A stretch of DNA of 64,000 nt from Paenibacillus endophyticus (GTDB lineage: Bacteria > Bacillota > Bacilli > Paenibacillales > Paenibacillaceae): NCBI RefSeq assembly GCF_014192395.1, contig NZ_JACHXW010000024.1:55876-119875 (forward strand), given 5' to 3'. The notes beneath the pieces are model-generated. The model ran no database searches and was not told where the DNA came from. It saw only the letters and a program-made list of their open reading frames with translations. Positions 7,896-17,295 of the stretch are shown here, in pieces. Position numbers and translations under genes: made by a program. Each line of letters starts with the position of its first letter. Positions within the stretch are counted from its first letter, which is position 1.

Positions 7896-8654
7896 ATGGT
7901 AAAAGCAATTGAAGTCAAAGGACTGCAAAAGTCATACAAACAGCTTCAAGTGTTAAAGGACGTAAGTTTGGAGGTGGAAAAGGGCAGTATCTTCGCCCTG
8001 CTCGGCTCCAACGGGGCAGGGAAAACAACGGTTGTAAAAATTCTGTCCACGCTGCTCAACCAAGACGGCGGCAACGCAACCGTCAACGGTTTCGATGTTA
8101 CGACAAAGCCCGACCATGTGCGGCAGGCGATTAGTCTGACCGGACAATTCGCCGCCGTAGACGAGATATTGACCGGCCGGGAAAATCTGATCATGATCGC
8201 CAAGCTGAGATACCTCAAAAATCCGCGTCAGGTTGCGGACGACTTGCTTAAACGATTCGGCTTGACAGACGCCGCCGATCGCAGGGCATCAACTTATTCG
8301 GGCGGTATGCGACGAAGGCTCGACATCGCTTTGAGCCTTGTTGGAAAACCGCAGATCATTTTCCTCGACGAGCCAACCACTGGTCTTGACCCCGAAGCGC
8401 GTATTGAGGTTTGGAAAATTGTGAAGGAGCTGTCGGGCGGCGGTACGACGGTATTCCTCACCACGCAGTATTTGGAGGAGGCAGAGCAGCTTGCGGACCG
8501 GATAGCCATTCTGCATGAGGGTAGGATTATCGCCAGCGGCACACTCTCAGATTTAAAAAAGCTGTATCCATCCGCAAAGGTGGAGTATGTAGAAAAGCAA
8601 CCGACTTTAGAAGAGATATTTCTCTCCATCGTTGGCAATAAGGAGGCAATATAA
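7896..8654 (+). CDS. ABC transporter ATP-binding protein, drug-export type
   Basis: Cytoplasmic ATPase subunit of 252 residues, DrrA-like. Walker A is GSNGAGKTT, the signature is YSGGMRRRLDIA, and Walker B with the D-loop is IIFLDEPTTGLD. The C-terminal YPSAKVEYVEKQPTLEEIFL is typical of the CcmA/DrrA group. ATG follows AAGGGGG. The permease gene begins at the next base after its stop, so the two form one exporter. The substrate is probably a drug or antimicrobial compound, by analogy. Confidence 0.92.
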   Translation: MVKAIEVKGLQKSYKQLQVLKDVSLEVEKGSIFALLGSNGAGKTTVVKILSTLLNQDGGNATVNGFDVTTKPDHVRQAISLTGQFAAVDEILTGRENLIMIAKLRYLKNPRQVADDLLKRFGLTDAADRRASTYSGGMRRRLDIALSLVGKPQIIFLDEPTTGLDPEARIEVWKIVKELSGGGTTVFLTTQYLEEAEQLADRIAILHEGRIIASGTLSDLKKLYPSAKVEYVEKQPTLEEIFLSIVGNKEAI

Positions 8655-9422
8655 ATGGAGACGGCAAAAAAACATTTTTTCACCGATATTAGCGTGATGC
8701 TTGGACGTTCCATGCGCCATATTTTCCGAAGCATGGACACCATCGTCACGGTTTGTATCACGCCGATTGCGATGATGCTGCTGTTCGTCTATGTATTAGG
8801 CGGTGCCATTCAGACCGGAACGGACAACTATGTGAATTATCTGTTGCCTGGAATACTGCTTATGGCGATCGCGAGCGGAATAGCCTATACGGCTTACCGA
8901 TTGTTTATGGATAAGCAGCGGGGCATATTCGAGCGGTTTCACACCATGCCGATTTCACGTTCCGCCTTGCTCTGGGGGCATGTGCTAACCTCTCTGGTGT
9001 CCAACGGTATTTCAGTGATCGTCATCATTCTCGTAGCGCTCGTTATGGGTTTTCGTTCGTCCGTGGGAATACTGCCATGGCTTGCCGTAGCTGGCATACT
9101 CGCACTGTTTACGCTGGCCTTAACTTGGGTAGCGGCGATTTCTGGACTGTCCGCAAAAACGATGGAGGGTGCAAGCGCATTTTCCTACCCGCTTATTTTC
9201 CTGCCGTTTATCAGTTCGGCGTTTGTTCCGACCGAGTCGATGCCGTCGGTCGTTCGCGCCTTTGCCGAAAACCAGCCGGTCACTTCGATCGTGAACGCCA
9301 TTCGTGCGCTGCTGTCCGATCAACCGGTGGGTAATGATATATGGATCGCTCTTGCATGGTGCGTAGGGATTCTGATCGTAGCCTATTTCTTTGCAATGAA
9401 GGTATATAAAAAGAAAGCTTGA
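8655..9422 (+). CDS. ABC-2 type transporter permease, drug-export type
   Basis: Membrane subunit of 255 residues with six hydrophobic segments, DrrB/ABC-2 type. The long cytoplasmic N-terminus is followed by DTIVTVCITPIAMMLLFVYV, and SYPLIFLPFISSAFVPTESM is the usual late ABC-2 motif. It works with the preceding ATPase as a dimeric exporter. Reading on past the stop, the same frame stays open for about 37 codons to a TGA at 9536-9538 (NQVGLYPTYYDNGYYRYILE), perhaps the remains of another gene. Confidence 0.9.
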   Translation: METAKKHFFTDISVMLGRSMRHIFRSMDTIVTVCITPIAMMLLFVYVLGGAIQTGTDNYVNYLLPGILLMAIASGIAYTAYRLFMDKQRGIFERFHTMPISRSALLWGHVLTSLVSNGISVIVIILVALVMGFRSSVGILPWLAVAGILALFTLALTWVAAISGLSAKTMEGASAFSYPLIFLPFISSAFVPTESMPSVVRAFAENQPVTSIVNAIRALLSDQPVGNDIWIALAWCVGILIVAYFFAMKVYKKKA

Positions 9423-9609
9423 AAAAGGAAATCATTGTCCGGATGGAGTCCGGAAGCTAATCAGGTGGGATTATATCCAACTTATTATGATAACGGGTAT
9501 TATCGTTACATTTTGGAAAGCGATCTAGACAAATATTGAAATGGGAAGGGAATTAGAGAGAGGTAAATAAATGATATAAGCGAACAAAGCCGCATCTGGA
9601 TTGACGTGT

Positions 9610-9693
9610 CCGCATCTCATGTAAAGGTTGAAGTGCTGGGGGAGATTCGCCCAGCACAATCATGGCAAGTCAGCGCCTTTGCGTAAGATGCGG
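9610..9693. other. Nested inverted-repeat element
   Basis: Three nested helices are visible: CCGCATCT/AGATGCGG outside, AAAGG/CCTTT, and GTGCTGGG/CCCAGCAC inside. No T-run follows on either strand, so it is a poor terminator. It could be a structured RNA or a small repeat between the convergent genes. Confidence 0.4.
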
Positions 9694-9700
9694 GCAGGAT

Positions 9701-12421
9701 CTAATTGACAGCTGGATTTATATTTACAGAAGCAGGGAATAGGAAGGTAACCGTACCCTCAGGAGGAAATGCAGCCGTAACAATTCCATAGTTATTTATT
9801 GTCGCAGCAACGGGCGAAGAAATGGAAGGCGCTATCCCGTTTATGAGAGTCGCATTGATCAACCGCAATACACCAGGAGGCTCGGGATCAATCTCAATCA
9901 CGGATGTATTCGGATCCTGGCATCGGAATAGCCCTTTGAACGTATAGTCAGCTGTGTTTCCTGCGGTAAGGGCCGTGATGGCAATAACCTCGACTCCTGA
10001 CTCAACTTCATTCGCATACAATTGAATTCTGCCAATGCTTGAGGTTCTAAGCGCATTGTTTGTTGTGCGTATAAAGTTGATATCTGCAATTAAGCTGGCG
10101 TCATTGGCAACAAGTATTCCTGTTCCGGTGTTAAGCTCGGTGTCATTTCCGATAATGCTGCCGTTTACTCTTAATGTACCGGCGTTGACCACTATGGCAG
10201 CTGCATCGGGCAGAGTTGCGCCACTCACGACTAACAGCCTATCGAAGGACAAGTCTGAGACCAAGACAGAGTTGTACAGCATGCAGATCCCGCCAACTCT
10301 GATTTCGTTGATGTCCGCGACAAGAATAGCCGTATCCTGTACAGCGATTCCCGTGTAATCTGCCCCGCCTTGAATAAGATCGCCCACGATTCGGACATTC
10401 GAAGTTCCAGTTAGCAATACGATAGTCCGTTCAGTATTAGGTTGGAAAATGGCTAGCTCAGTAAATGTAAGACTTACATTGCCTGCACTCGCCTCTAATG
10501 CACGTGTGCCTAATTGCATTTTTGCAATATGGCCACTGAAGTTCCCACCGGTTACTGCAATGCCTATCGAAGAATCTGGGATAGTGTTTAGCATAAATTC
10601 ACCTTGAATGTCCAGATTACCATCCGTTAAGGAAATCATCTGTAGAGAAGTGCCGGCATCCATCCGATTAAATACAATATTCGAGTTGCCGGCTTCTTGA
10701 AGTATGAGGCTAGCGCCTGGAATTCCGAATATCGTACTGGAAAAAGAGTCCACATAACAACGGAGATTGGGATTGATTCCACCCGGCGTTAAATGAATAC
10801 AGCTACCAAAAGCCGATATTACATTTACATTCGCTTCGACTTGCCCATCATTAATGAGCAGGGCTGTCTTGAACCCAGTACCGTTGTCGAAAGTGGAAAT
10901 ACGATCTCCACGCATGTCCAGATTGCCTCCGCTTTCCACTGTAATGAGTCCGTTCACAGATCCTGAAATCTCCTGAAAATTCAAAAATAGAAGACCGTTA
11001 TTGGCCACGCGTACTGCTGGAACCGTCGCTCCGTTGGTTGACATCTGCATTACGGTCGAATTAAGCTTGCCGCCAGTTACATGAATACAGCCTGCTGCAC
11101 TAGAAATTAGATCTACCTGTAATCTCATTTGACCATTTTGAAGATCGATGGCACTGTTCACCGTTTGAGAAGAATTAATTACTTTCGCATGAATAAATAC
11201 CTCTGCATTCTGCATCAAAATACATTGATTTTGACTAAAAATCTTATCGAACTCACCTGTGAATATAGTATTCCCATTAATAATAAGTGCTGGAGCTGGC
11301 GAATTAATAACGATCAATAAATATGAAATCAAACTTACCATACTGCCGCCTTGAACCGATACCCCTTGGGAAATGCCTGCTAAAATGACAGTAAAACTAA
11401 TGAATGTACCTGTAAAAAGAGGAGCGATATCAATAATTAACCCAGAAGTGGTTTGTATGGTCCGAGCATGTAAGGTGATGATCGTTGCTTGGTTCGGGGC
11501 GCTGTTGGTAACATAAACGGCTCTGCCGCCGCTAGTAATGATGGTTGCATCTAGACTCACATTTATTGGTTCTGTCCCTGTACATAGAAAAAGGTCTTCA
11601 GTACCAGCTGTATCATTCGTAATTTCAAAAGCTTTCATATAAAGTGTTCCACTTGAAATCACAACGGCAGAGCCTCCGATGTTCGAAACACGCTCTCTCA
11701 CGTTTAGGGTATAATTTCCTCCACCGAGCAGATTAATTGTATTCCCTACCGTATCGTTCATGGATTCACAATCAAAATGGATCGTACTCGCTCCAGAGCT
11801 CCGCAGAATAGAGCTTCCTGCAGTTGTTGCTCCATTGGTTAGGAACTGCCCCTCGCCAAGAACATCAAAAGCAATTGCAGCCCCGAGATCATCAAAAAGA
11901 TTATCTACAGCTGTGATTACAGCTCCCTTTTCAAACACCCAGCTAATCCCGTCTTTTGCTAAGTTTGTTTCTGTATAAAATCCAGGACGCACAATAATTG
12001 AAGTGCCTGAAGGGGCGGCAGCTACAGCTGCAGCGGCAGTCTGCCATGGCTTTGTTTCATCATCGAGTATTGCTGTTGTGTTATTGCCATACATAGAATC
12101 AACAAATGCAGTATTATTCACTAATAATTGAGATGGACCTGGAGGACCAGACACTCCTTGTGGACCGGTTGGACCTTGAATTCCCTGTGATCCATCTAGG
12201 CCTGGAACGCCAGGCAGACCTTGTGGGCCTGCTGGGCCTTGCATTCCCTGAGGTCCATCTAGGCCTGGAACGCCTGGAGCACCTGGAGGACCAGCCATAC
12301 CTTTACATTTCTTTCTACCTCTGGGTCCAGGAATACAACGTGCATTACTCCATATCCGGCCATTTTTTCTAATGGTGAGGCGCTTCTTATTAGCCTTACA
12401 CTTATTACTCTCAGCCAACAC
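9701..12421 (-). CDS. Collagen-like surface protein with beta-helix C-terminus
   Basis: A 906-residue protein in three parts: a basic Cys-containing head (1-40, no clear signal peptide), 19 uninterrupted Gly-X-Y triplets (41-97, with GVPGLDG and GPQG repeated), and about 800 residues of repetitive Val/Ile/Asn/Gly-rich sequence expected to fold as a right-handed beta-helix (a DUF1565-like start, IIVRPGFYTE). Collagen-like filaments of this kind occur on exosporium and spore surfaces of Bacillales (BclA is the model). The start is GTG at 12421, preceded by AAGGAGGA. Spore-surface location is inferred from family, basic head and nearby coat genes. Confidence 0.8.
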   Translation of the reverse strand: MLAESNKCKANKKRLTIRKNGRIWSNARCIPGPRGRKKCKGMAGPPGAPGVPGLDGPQGMQGPAGPQGLPGVPGLDGSQGIQGPTGPQGVSGPPGPSQLLVNNTAFVDSMYGNNTTAILDDETKPWQTAAAAVAAAPSGTSIIVRPGFYTETNLAKDGISWVFEKGAVITAVDNLFDDLGAAIAFDVLGEGQFLTNGATTAGSSILRSSGASTIHFDCESMNDTVGNTINLLGGGNYTLNVRERVSNIGGSAVVISSGTLYMKAFEITNDTAGTEDLFLCTGTEPINVSLDATIITSGGRAVYVTNSAPNQATIITLHARTIQTTSGLIIDIAPLFTGTFISFTVILAGISQGVSVQGGSMVSLISYLLIVINSPAPALIINGNTIFTGEFDKIFSQNQCILMQNAEVFIHAKVINSSQTVNSAIDLQNGQMRLQVDLISSAAGCIHVTGGKLNSTVMQMSTNGATVPAVRVANNGLLFLNFQEISGSVNGLITVESGGNLDMRGDRISTFDNGTGFKTALLINDGQVEANVNVISAFGSCIHLTPGGINPNLRCYVDSFSSTIFGIPGASLILQEAGNSNIVFNRMDAGTSLQMISLTDGNLDIQGEFMLNTIPDSSIGIAVTGGNFSGHIAKMQLGTRALEASAGNVSLTFTELAIFQPNTERTIVLLTGTSNVRIVGDLIQGGADYTGIAVQDTAILVADINEIRVGGICMLYNSVLVSDLSFDRLLVVSGATLPDAAAIVVNAGTLRVNGSIIGNDTELNTGTGILVANDASLIADINFIRTTNNALRTSSIGRIQLYANEVESGVEVIAITALTAGNTADYTFKGLFRCQDPNTSVIEIDPEPPGVLRLINATLINGIAPSISSPVAATINNYGIVTAAFPPEGTVTFLFPASVNINPAVN

Positions 12422-12750
12422 TTGTTCCTCCTTATAGGCGGATAGCTATTTTTGCAAACATTAGCCTTACATCATATGGTGAAGAAGAGAATTATGGAAA
12501 GACTAATACCTATCTCCATCCGTTTTAAACATAACTCTTGCTCAAACCAAGAGACGTTTTTATATGTGAAGTATCCTGTTTAAAAATCTAATAGAGAAAG
12601 AACTTAAACTTTTGGATGCAATTAAACGTGCCTTCATATGGTGTTGCATCATTGCGTTTAGGAATAATGGTCGGAGGGTGCTCCGAGGTGTGAGGTGTCG
12701 CTAAAGAGATTTTGGACAAGCAAGAAGGGATCATTAGAATTAATAAATAA
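12422..12750. other. Intergenic region upstream of the collagen-like gene
   Basis: About 330 nt with no gene. On the minus strand CATATGATG, some 60 nt before the start codon, is close to a SigK-type -10 (CATA-N3-TA), but no convincing -35 was seen. Confidence 0.35.
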
Positions 12751-12800
12751 AAGTAGGGCTGTCCATCAAGATCATTTGACCTTGACGGACAGCCCTACTT
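12751..12800 (-). terminator. Terminator of the deoR-nagA operon
   Basis: AAGTAGGGCTGTCC with TCAAG pairs with CTTGA and GGACAGCCCTACTT. On the minus strand a TTTTATTTATT tail follows, just downstream of the nagA stop. Confidence 0.88.
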
Positions 12801-12819
12801 GTCATGCCATATTAACACA

Positions 12820-13965
12820 TTAGACAATTTGACCTTTAATCATTGTCCATTGTACTTGGAATTGTTCATCTATCAAGACAAGATCAGCATCAAAACCAGT
12901 CGATATCCTGCCTATCGTATCAAGCCCGAGTATGCGTGCAGGAGTTGTAGATGCCATTTGAACCGCGTCTGTCAATGAAATGCCGGTTTCAACAGTTAGA
13001 CGCAGTGCCTCATTCATCGTAACAGTACTGGAGGCTAAAGTCCCATCCTCTAGGCGTGCTACACCTTCGGTAACCGTAACATGATGGCCACCGAATACAT
13101 AATTCCCATCACCTAGACCCATTGCTTGCAAAGCATCTGTGATAAGTACCATGCCATTCGGTCCTTTCAGACGATGCATCATTCGAACAATCGCAGGATG
13201 CAAATGAATGCCATCTACAATCGCTTGGAGGCTGACATGTTCTTCTTCAAAAGCGGCTACCACCAGACCGGGGTCCCGATGATGAATCGGACGCATACCA
13301 TTGAAACAATGTGTAACATGGCTCGCTCCTGCTGCAAAGGCTTGTTTGGCCTCCTCGTATGAGGCATCCGAATGCGCGATCGCAATAACTACGCCCATTT
13401 CCTTCAGATAAGAGATGAGTTCCATCCCACCAGGCAATTCAGGGGCTATGGTAATCATTTTAATCAGGCTGTCTGCTTCATTAAAAATCTCTTTCATTTC
13501 AGTTAGATTCGGATGACGTAAAAATCGTTCATTTTGCATTCCTTTACGTTTAGGATTCAGGTAAGGCCCCTCTAGATGAAGTCCGGCAATTTTGGCTCCA
13601 ACTTCATTCCCGATAACATGTTTCACGCTACGAATCATGGCTAATAATTCTTCGATCGTAGAGCTGACAGAGGTGACCAAGAAAGAGGTGCATCCTGTTC
13701 TAGCACAAGCCTTTGAAACCTCCTGAATGCTTGTTTCACTGCCATCCATCATATTGTAGCCGTTGGCACCGTGAATATGTACATCGATCATGCCGGGTAT
13801 TAATAAATGTCCTTGACCATCGATGAATTCAAATTCACCCTCCGGAAGAGAAGAGAGGCCATATTCTATTTTTTCAATCTTTCCGTCTCGTATCCACAGT
13901 GTGGCAGATAGATCAGAGGCATCTTGTTGAATGACGCTTACATTGTGTAAAATTTTAAGACTCAT
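12820..13965 (-). CDS. nagA: N-acetylglucosamine-6-phosphate deacetylase
   Basis: Cytoplasmic amidohydrolase of 381 residues that removes acetate from GlcNAc-6-phosphate in amino sugar catabolism and peptidoglycan recycling. Visible are the HIH metal motif (His63, His65), LHLEGPYLNP (Glu132), AHSDAS (His198), SHVTHCFNGM (His219) and the catalytic Asp277 in LITDALQAMG. GAGGAAAA lies before ATG 13965; the frame's upstream ATG at 14001 falls inside deoR and is unlikely. The start overlaps the end of deoR by 11 nt, implying coupling. No nagB lies in the window. Confidence 0.93.
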   Translation of the reverse strand: MSLKILHNVSVIQQDASDLSATLWIRDGKIEKIEYGLSSLPEGEFEFIDGQGHLLIPGMIDVHIHGANGYNMMDGSETSIQEVSKACARTGCTSFLVTSVSSTIEELLAMIRSVKHVIGNEVGAKIAGLHLEGPYLNPKRKGMQNERFLRHPNLTEMKEIFNEADSLIKMITIAPELPGGMELISYLKEMGVVIAIAHSDASYEEAKQAFAAGASHVTHCFNGMRPIHHRDPGLVVAAFEEEHVSLQAIVDGIHLHPAIVRMMHRLKGPNGMVLITDALQAMGLGDGNYVFGGHHVTVTEGVARLEDGTLASSTVTMNEALRLTVETGISLTDAVQMASTTPARILGLDTIGRISTGFDADLVLIDEQFQVQWTMIKGQIV

Positions 13966-14749
13966 CGTTGTTTTCCTCCTCGTTTTTGTCGTTCTCCTCA
14001 CATTGGATAATCGTTATATTTTTATGATGAAGTACTTCTCTTATTTCGATCGGCACCTCTTGGTCGGTAATCAAAATATCTACAAAGTCAAAATCCAAAC
14101 GATATACCGACTTGCTAGAGAACTTCGTGAAATCGGCCACAGCAATAAGCTGATCCGATCGGCGGGCCATTTCCTTTTTAACAGAAACATCATCTTCGTA
14201 TGGAAAATACAGGCCATCGGCTCGTATAGCTGTAGCCCCGATAAATGTCTTATCAGCTCTTAATTCTCTTAGTTTATCAATGACGGAGGGACCATATAAT
14301 AATCGATTTTTGGTGTGTAAATAGCCGCCGAGCACATAAACTTGCAGATCTTCCCGACCTGACAGAATTCCAACAATGTCTATAGAGTGTGTGATGGCCG
14401 TAATAGATTTGGCGGATATTTGTTCGGCTACAGACTGTACCGTAGTTGAGACGTCAAAAATAACTGTCTCGTGATCTTGAACCAAGTTAGCTGCTATCAG
14501 CCCGATTTTTCTTTTGCTGTCAGTTTCGTCAATTAATCGTTCCTGATAAGAAGCTATTTCCTTCTGCAAATGAGGGAGGGCGACACCTCCATGTGTACGA
14601 ATAACAACCCCTTTTTGTACTAATTTAACAATATCTCTCCGGGCTGTATCTCTAGATACTTCTAAAAGAGAGCAGATATCCATCACACTCATCGCGTTGT
14701 GTTTATTAACATAGTCGAGTATTTTTAGTAATCGTTCTTCCTGATACAT
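13955..14749 (-). CDS. DeoR family sugar-responsive regulator
   Basis: 264 residues: an N-terminal DeoR helix-turn-helix (SVMDICSLLEVSRDTARRDI, then GVVIRTHGGV) and a C-terminal sugar-phosphate isomerase-like sensor domain (DVSTTVQSVAEQ, GGYLHTKNRLLYGPS, DKTFIGATAI). AGGAGG lies 8 nt before ATG 14749; a GTG three codons earlier overlaps this site. As first gene of the operon it probably regulates itself and nagA in response to an amino sugar phosphate. Confidence 0.9.
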   Translation of the reverse strand: MYQEERLLKILDYVNKHNAMSVMDICSLLEVSRDTARRDIVKLVQKGVVIRTHGGVALPHLQKEIASYQERLIDETDSKRKIGLIAANLVQDHETVIFDVSTTVQSVAEQISAKSITAITHSIDIVGILSGREDLQVYVLGGYLHTKNRLLYGPSVIDKLRELRADKTFIGATAIRADGLYFPYEDDVSVKKEMARRSDQLIAVADFTKFSSKSVYRLDFDFVDILITDQEVPIEIREVLHHKNITIIQCEENDKNEEENNDES

Positions 14750-14862
14750 CAATTCCACCTCCTGTAAGTAAGTTTATCATATATTATAAGTGATTTAAAG
14801 TAATTATTAAGTACATATAAGTATTTTGCAATTTCGGGCTCGCATGCTCAGGTTATAATAAC

Positions 14863-14904
14863 TTTGCTATACGATCAAACTGATTGGTTTGATCGTATAG
14901 CAAA
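14863..14904. repeat. Perfect 18-bp palindromic hairpin
   Basis: TTTGCTATACGATCAAAC, loop TGATTG, then its exact complement. It lies between the divergent deoR and tetR genes. No U-run follows on either strand, so it is not a typical terminator. It may be an operator or a structured 5' leader for deoR-nagA. Confidence 0.75.
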
Positions 14905-14959
14905 AAGACTTCTTAACAAAATAAATAGCGGAAATATTCGTTCGCATCCGAATATTCGC

Positions 14960-15020
14960 ACACAGATTTTATGGGAAATTTCTGTGTTTTGTTGACATGG
15001 GCAATACGTATAATTATAAT
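14960..15020 (+). promoter_or_regulatory. Consensus SigA promoter of tetR-MATE with upstream inverted repeat
   Basis: TTGACA at 14992-14997 and TATAAT at 15015-15020 are spaced by exactly 17 nt. ACACAGA at 14960-14966 and TCTGTGT at 14981-14987 form an inverted repeat just upstream of the -35 and could bind a regulator such as the TetR protein encoded downstream. Confidence 0.85.
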
Positions 15021-15070
15021 CAAAGCAAAGAATGAAGATTCATTCTATACTTGAAAAGAGGGTGATAATT

Positions 15071-15748
15071 GTGTATAAGACTTCAAAAGAGACTCAGGAC
15101 CGTAAGGATGCCAAACGCCAATTTATTTTGGATACAGCTGCAAACGTTTTTGCTAAAAGGGGTTATCATAACACTGCAGTAAAAGACATTGTTGAAGAGG
15201 CAAGTATTTCTGTGGGAAGCTTCTACTTTTATTTTAAAGGAAAGGAGGAACTGTTTGCCGAGCTCTACCTCACTATTGTAAAGGCTTTTCAAGATACTTC
15301 TCAGAAGGTTTTAGATATAAAAAATAATAATCTTATAAAAAATTTTACACGTGTGATTACAGCTAATCTTTGGATGTATCAAAGCAAACGTGAACTGGCA
15401 AGGATTATGTTGATTGAAGCTGTAGGCCTTAATCCTGAATTTGAGAAAAAGAGGTCTGATAGCATAAAAGAGTCTTGCAGAACAATGGAAGAATGGTTTA
15501 AAAGGTTTAAAGTTCATAACCCGGTAAATATTCCGGATGAAAGAATAGCAGCACTTGCTTTTGAAAGTTCTTTTTACTATCTGGTCCTTGATTGGTTAGA
15601 AGGTGATGAAGTGGCTAAACTTACAGATTCCTCCTATGGGTTAACGGTATATAATCTGCAAGCATTGAAGATGCCTTTTGAAGATGAAGATATCAAAATG
15701 TATGTCAAGGAAGTATTGGATGAATTAAACCAGGTTCAAAATCTTTAG
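15071..15748 (+). CDS. TetR family regulator of the adjacent MATE pump
   Basis: 225 residues. The N-terminal helix-turn-helix is FILDTAANVFAKRGYHNTAV, then KDIVEEASISVGSFYFYFKG; the rest is a helical ligand-binding domain. The frame is open from ATG 15032, but that codon lies within about 12 nt of the promoter -10 and has no ribosome binding site, whereas GTG 15071 follows GAGGGTGAT. It is co-transcribed with the MATE gene 25 nt downstream, the usual arrangement for a self-regulated drug efflux operon. Confidence 0.88.
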   Translation: MYKTSKETQDRKDAKRQFILDTAANVFAKRGYHNTAVKDIVEEASISVGSFYFYFKGKEELFAELYLTIVKAFQDTSQKVLDIKNNNLIKNFTRVITANLWMYQSKRELARIMLIEAVGLNPEFEKKRSDSIKESCRTMEEWFKRFKVHNPVNIPDERIAALAFESSFYYLVLDWLEGDEVAKLTDSSYGLTVYNLQALKMPFEDEDIKMYVKEVLDELNQVQNL

Positions 15749-15772
15749 GGTGCACAGAAACGAGGAATTGAT

Positions 15773-17149
15773 TTGAATACTCAGTTTGGAAAAGATTTAA
15801 CTACGGGCAGCATACCGAAACACCTGATTCAATTCGCATTGCCTATACTCATCGGCAATCTGGTATCTACCGGGTACAGCGTCATCAATACCATTTGGGT
15901 AGGGAAACTGCTTGGCAAAGACGCTGTAGCTGCAATTGCAGTAAGCTTCCCGATTTTTCTTGCGATGGTTGCACTTTGCTCTGGTGCGACCCTTGCAACT
16001 TCCATATTGGTTTCCAACGCATATGGAGCGAAAGACAATGCTATGATTCAAAGAATCGCAAATAGCTCATGGGCAGTTGCTATTGTGATGATTCTGATCG
16101 TTACTTTAGGTGGACTGCTGTTATCCGAGAACATACTCAGAATGATCGGGACACCTAAAGATATCATGCAGCTTGCAACAGGATACTTAAAAATAAGTTT
16201 TTTGAGTTTTGCAGGACTCTATATTTCCTATTTAATTTCTTCACTATTAAGGGGAATCGGGGATACGTTTATCCCTTTAATATTTATCATCATATCTACA
16301 GTTATAAATGCAGTGCTTGATCCACTTCTTATCATGGGCGTTGGATCAATACCAAGATTGGGGCTTAATGGCGCCGCTTATGCTTCGTTCATTTCCTCTG
16401 GTGCGGCTACGATTATGGGATTCATCTATGTGAAGTATAAATATAAGAAGGAACCGATAAATCCTACAGGTCTTTTATTTGAGAGAAAAACCATTATGGA
16501 AATACTGAAGATAGGATTGCCTTCATTTATACAGCAAATGCTGGTTTCAATGGGGTATGCGTTTATGACTATTTTTGTAATCCGTTTTAGTGCAGATTCA
16601 ATAGCGGCTTTTGGGATTGCCAGCAGGATAGATTCAATTGTTGCTATGCCTGCGATAGCAATGATGATGGCTGTCTCCACGTTAACCGCTCAAAATATTG
16701 GAGCAGGAAAGTCAGAACGAATTAAGGGCATATTTAAGTGGGGGATTGTTATTAATATACCGGTGATTGCTGCCATTTCCCTATTATGTGTCACTTTCCC
16801 CGGAACGATAATGCGTATTTTTGTAGATGATGTGGATGTCATTCAAACAGGGATAGAATATTTGCGGATTGTAGGAGTAGGATATCTATTCATGATCATA
16901 TTCTATGTATCCAATGGAGTTATTACTGGAGCAGGTAAGGCCATTTCCATTATGGTGATTACATTTATCTCGCTTTGTGTAGTTAGGATTCCGCTTGCAG
17001 GCTTACTATCGCATACTAGTATGGGGATTCACGGTATTTGGTTCGCCATCGTTATCAGTTTTGCAGTAACTACGATAAATAGTCTTTGGTATTACTTTTC
17101 AGGAAGATGGAAAAATGGTGTTTCTATGAATGACGAAATGTCAAGCTAA
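15773..17149 (+). CDS. MATE family multidrug efflux transporter
   Basis: 458-residue polytopic membrane protein (about 12 segments) of the NorM/MATE family, which exports cationic drugs using a Na+ or H+ gradient. Typical sequence includes PILIGNLVSTGYSVINTIWV, LRGIGDTFIPL, LGLNGAAYAS and the second-half repeat FGIASRIDSIVAMPA with AQNIGAGK. Start is TTG at 15773 after GAGGAAT. Substrate is unknown; control by the preceding TetR is likely. Confidence 0.93.
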   Translation: MNTQFGKDLTTGSIPKHLIQFALPILIGNLVSTGYSVINTIWVGKLLGKDAVAAIAVSFPIFLAMVALCSGATLATSILVSNAYGAKDNAMIQRIANSSWAVAIVMILIVTLGGLLLSENILRMIGTPKDIMQLATGYLKISFLSFAGLYISYLISSLLRGIGDTFIPLIFIIISTVINAVLDPLLIMGVGSIPRLGLNGAAYASFISSGAATIMGFIYVKYKYKKEPINPTGLLFERKTIMEILKIGLPSFIQQMLVSMGYAFMTIFVIRFSADSIAAFGIASRIDSIVAMPAIAMMMAVSTLTAQNIGAGKSERIKGIFKWGIVINIPVIAAISLLCVTFPGTIMRIFVDDVDVIQTGIEYLRIVGVGYLFMIIFYVSNGVITGAGKAISIMVITFISLCVVRIPLAGLLSHTSMGIHGIWFAIVISFAVTTINSLWYYFSGRWKNGVSMNDEMSS

Positions 17150-17295
17150 GTGCGACACCTCTTCCATGAAGGCTTCGTGAGCCCACTTTCAAGTTAGACT
17201 TGGACTTAAAGTTACGGACAGCGTAAGAATCCATTCTACGTCTTGCAAACATTTGACCGCTAAGCTAACGAGAAACGATGGTTGAATATACATGG

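Noticed and set aside
12100..12300. Short tandem repeats that might suggest a repeat array
   Set aside because: They are the Gly-X-Y triplet codons of the collagen-like gene, not a CRISPR or intergenic array. No spaced direct repeats of CRISPR type were seen in the window.
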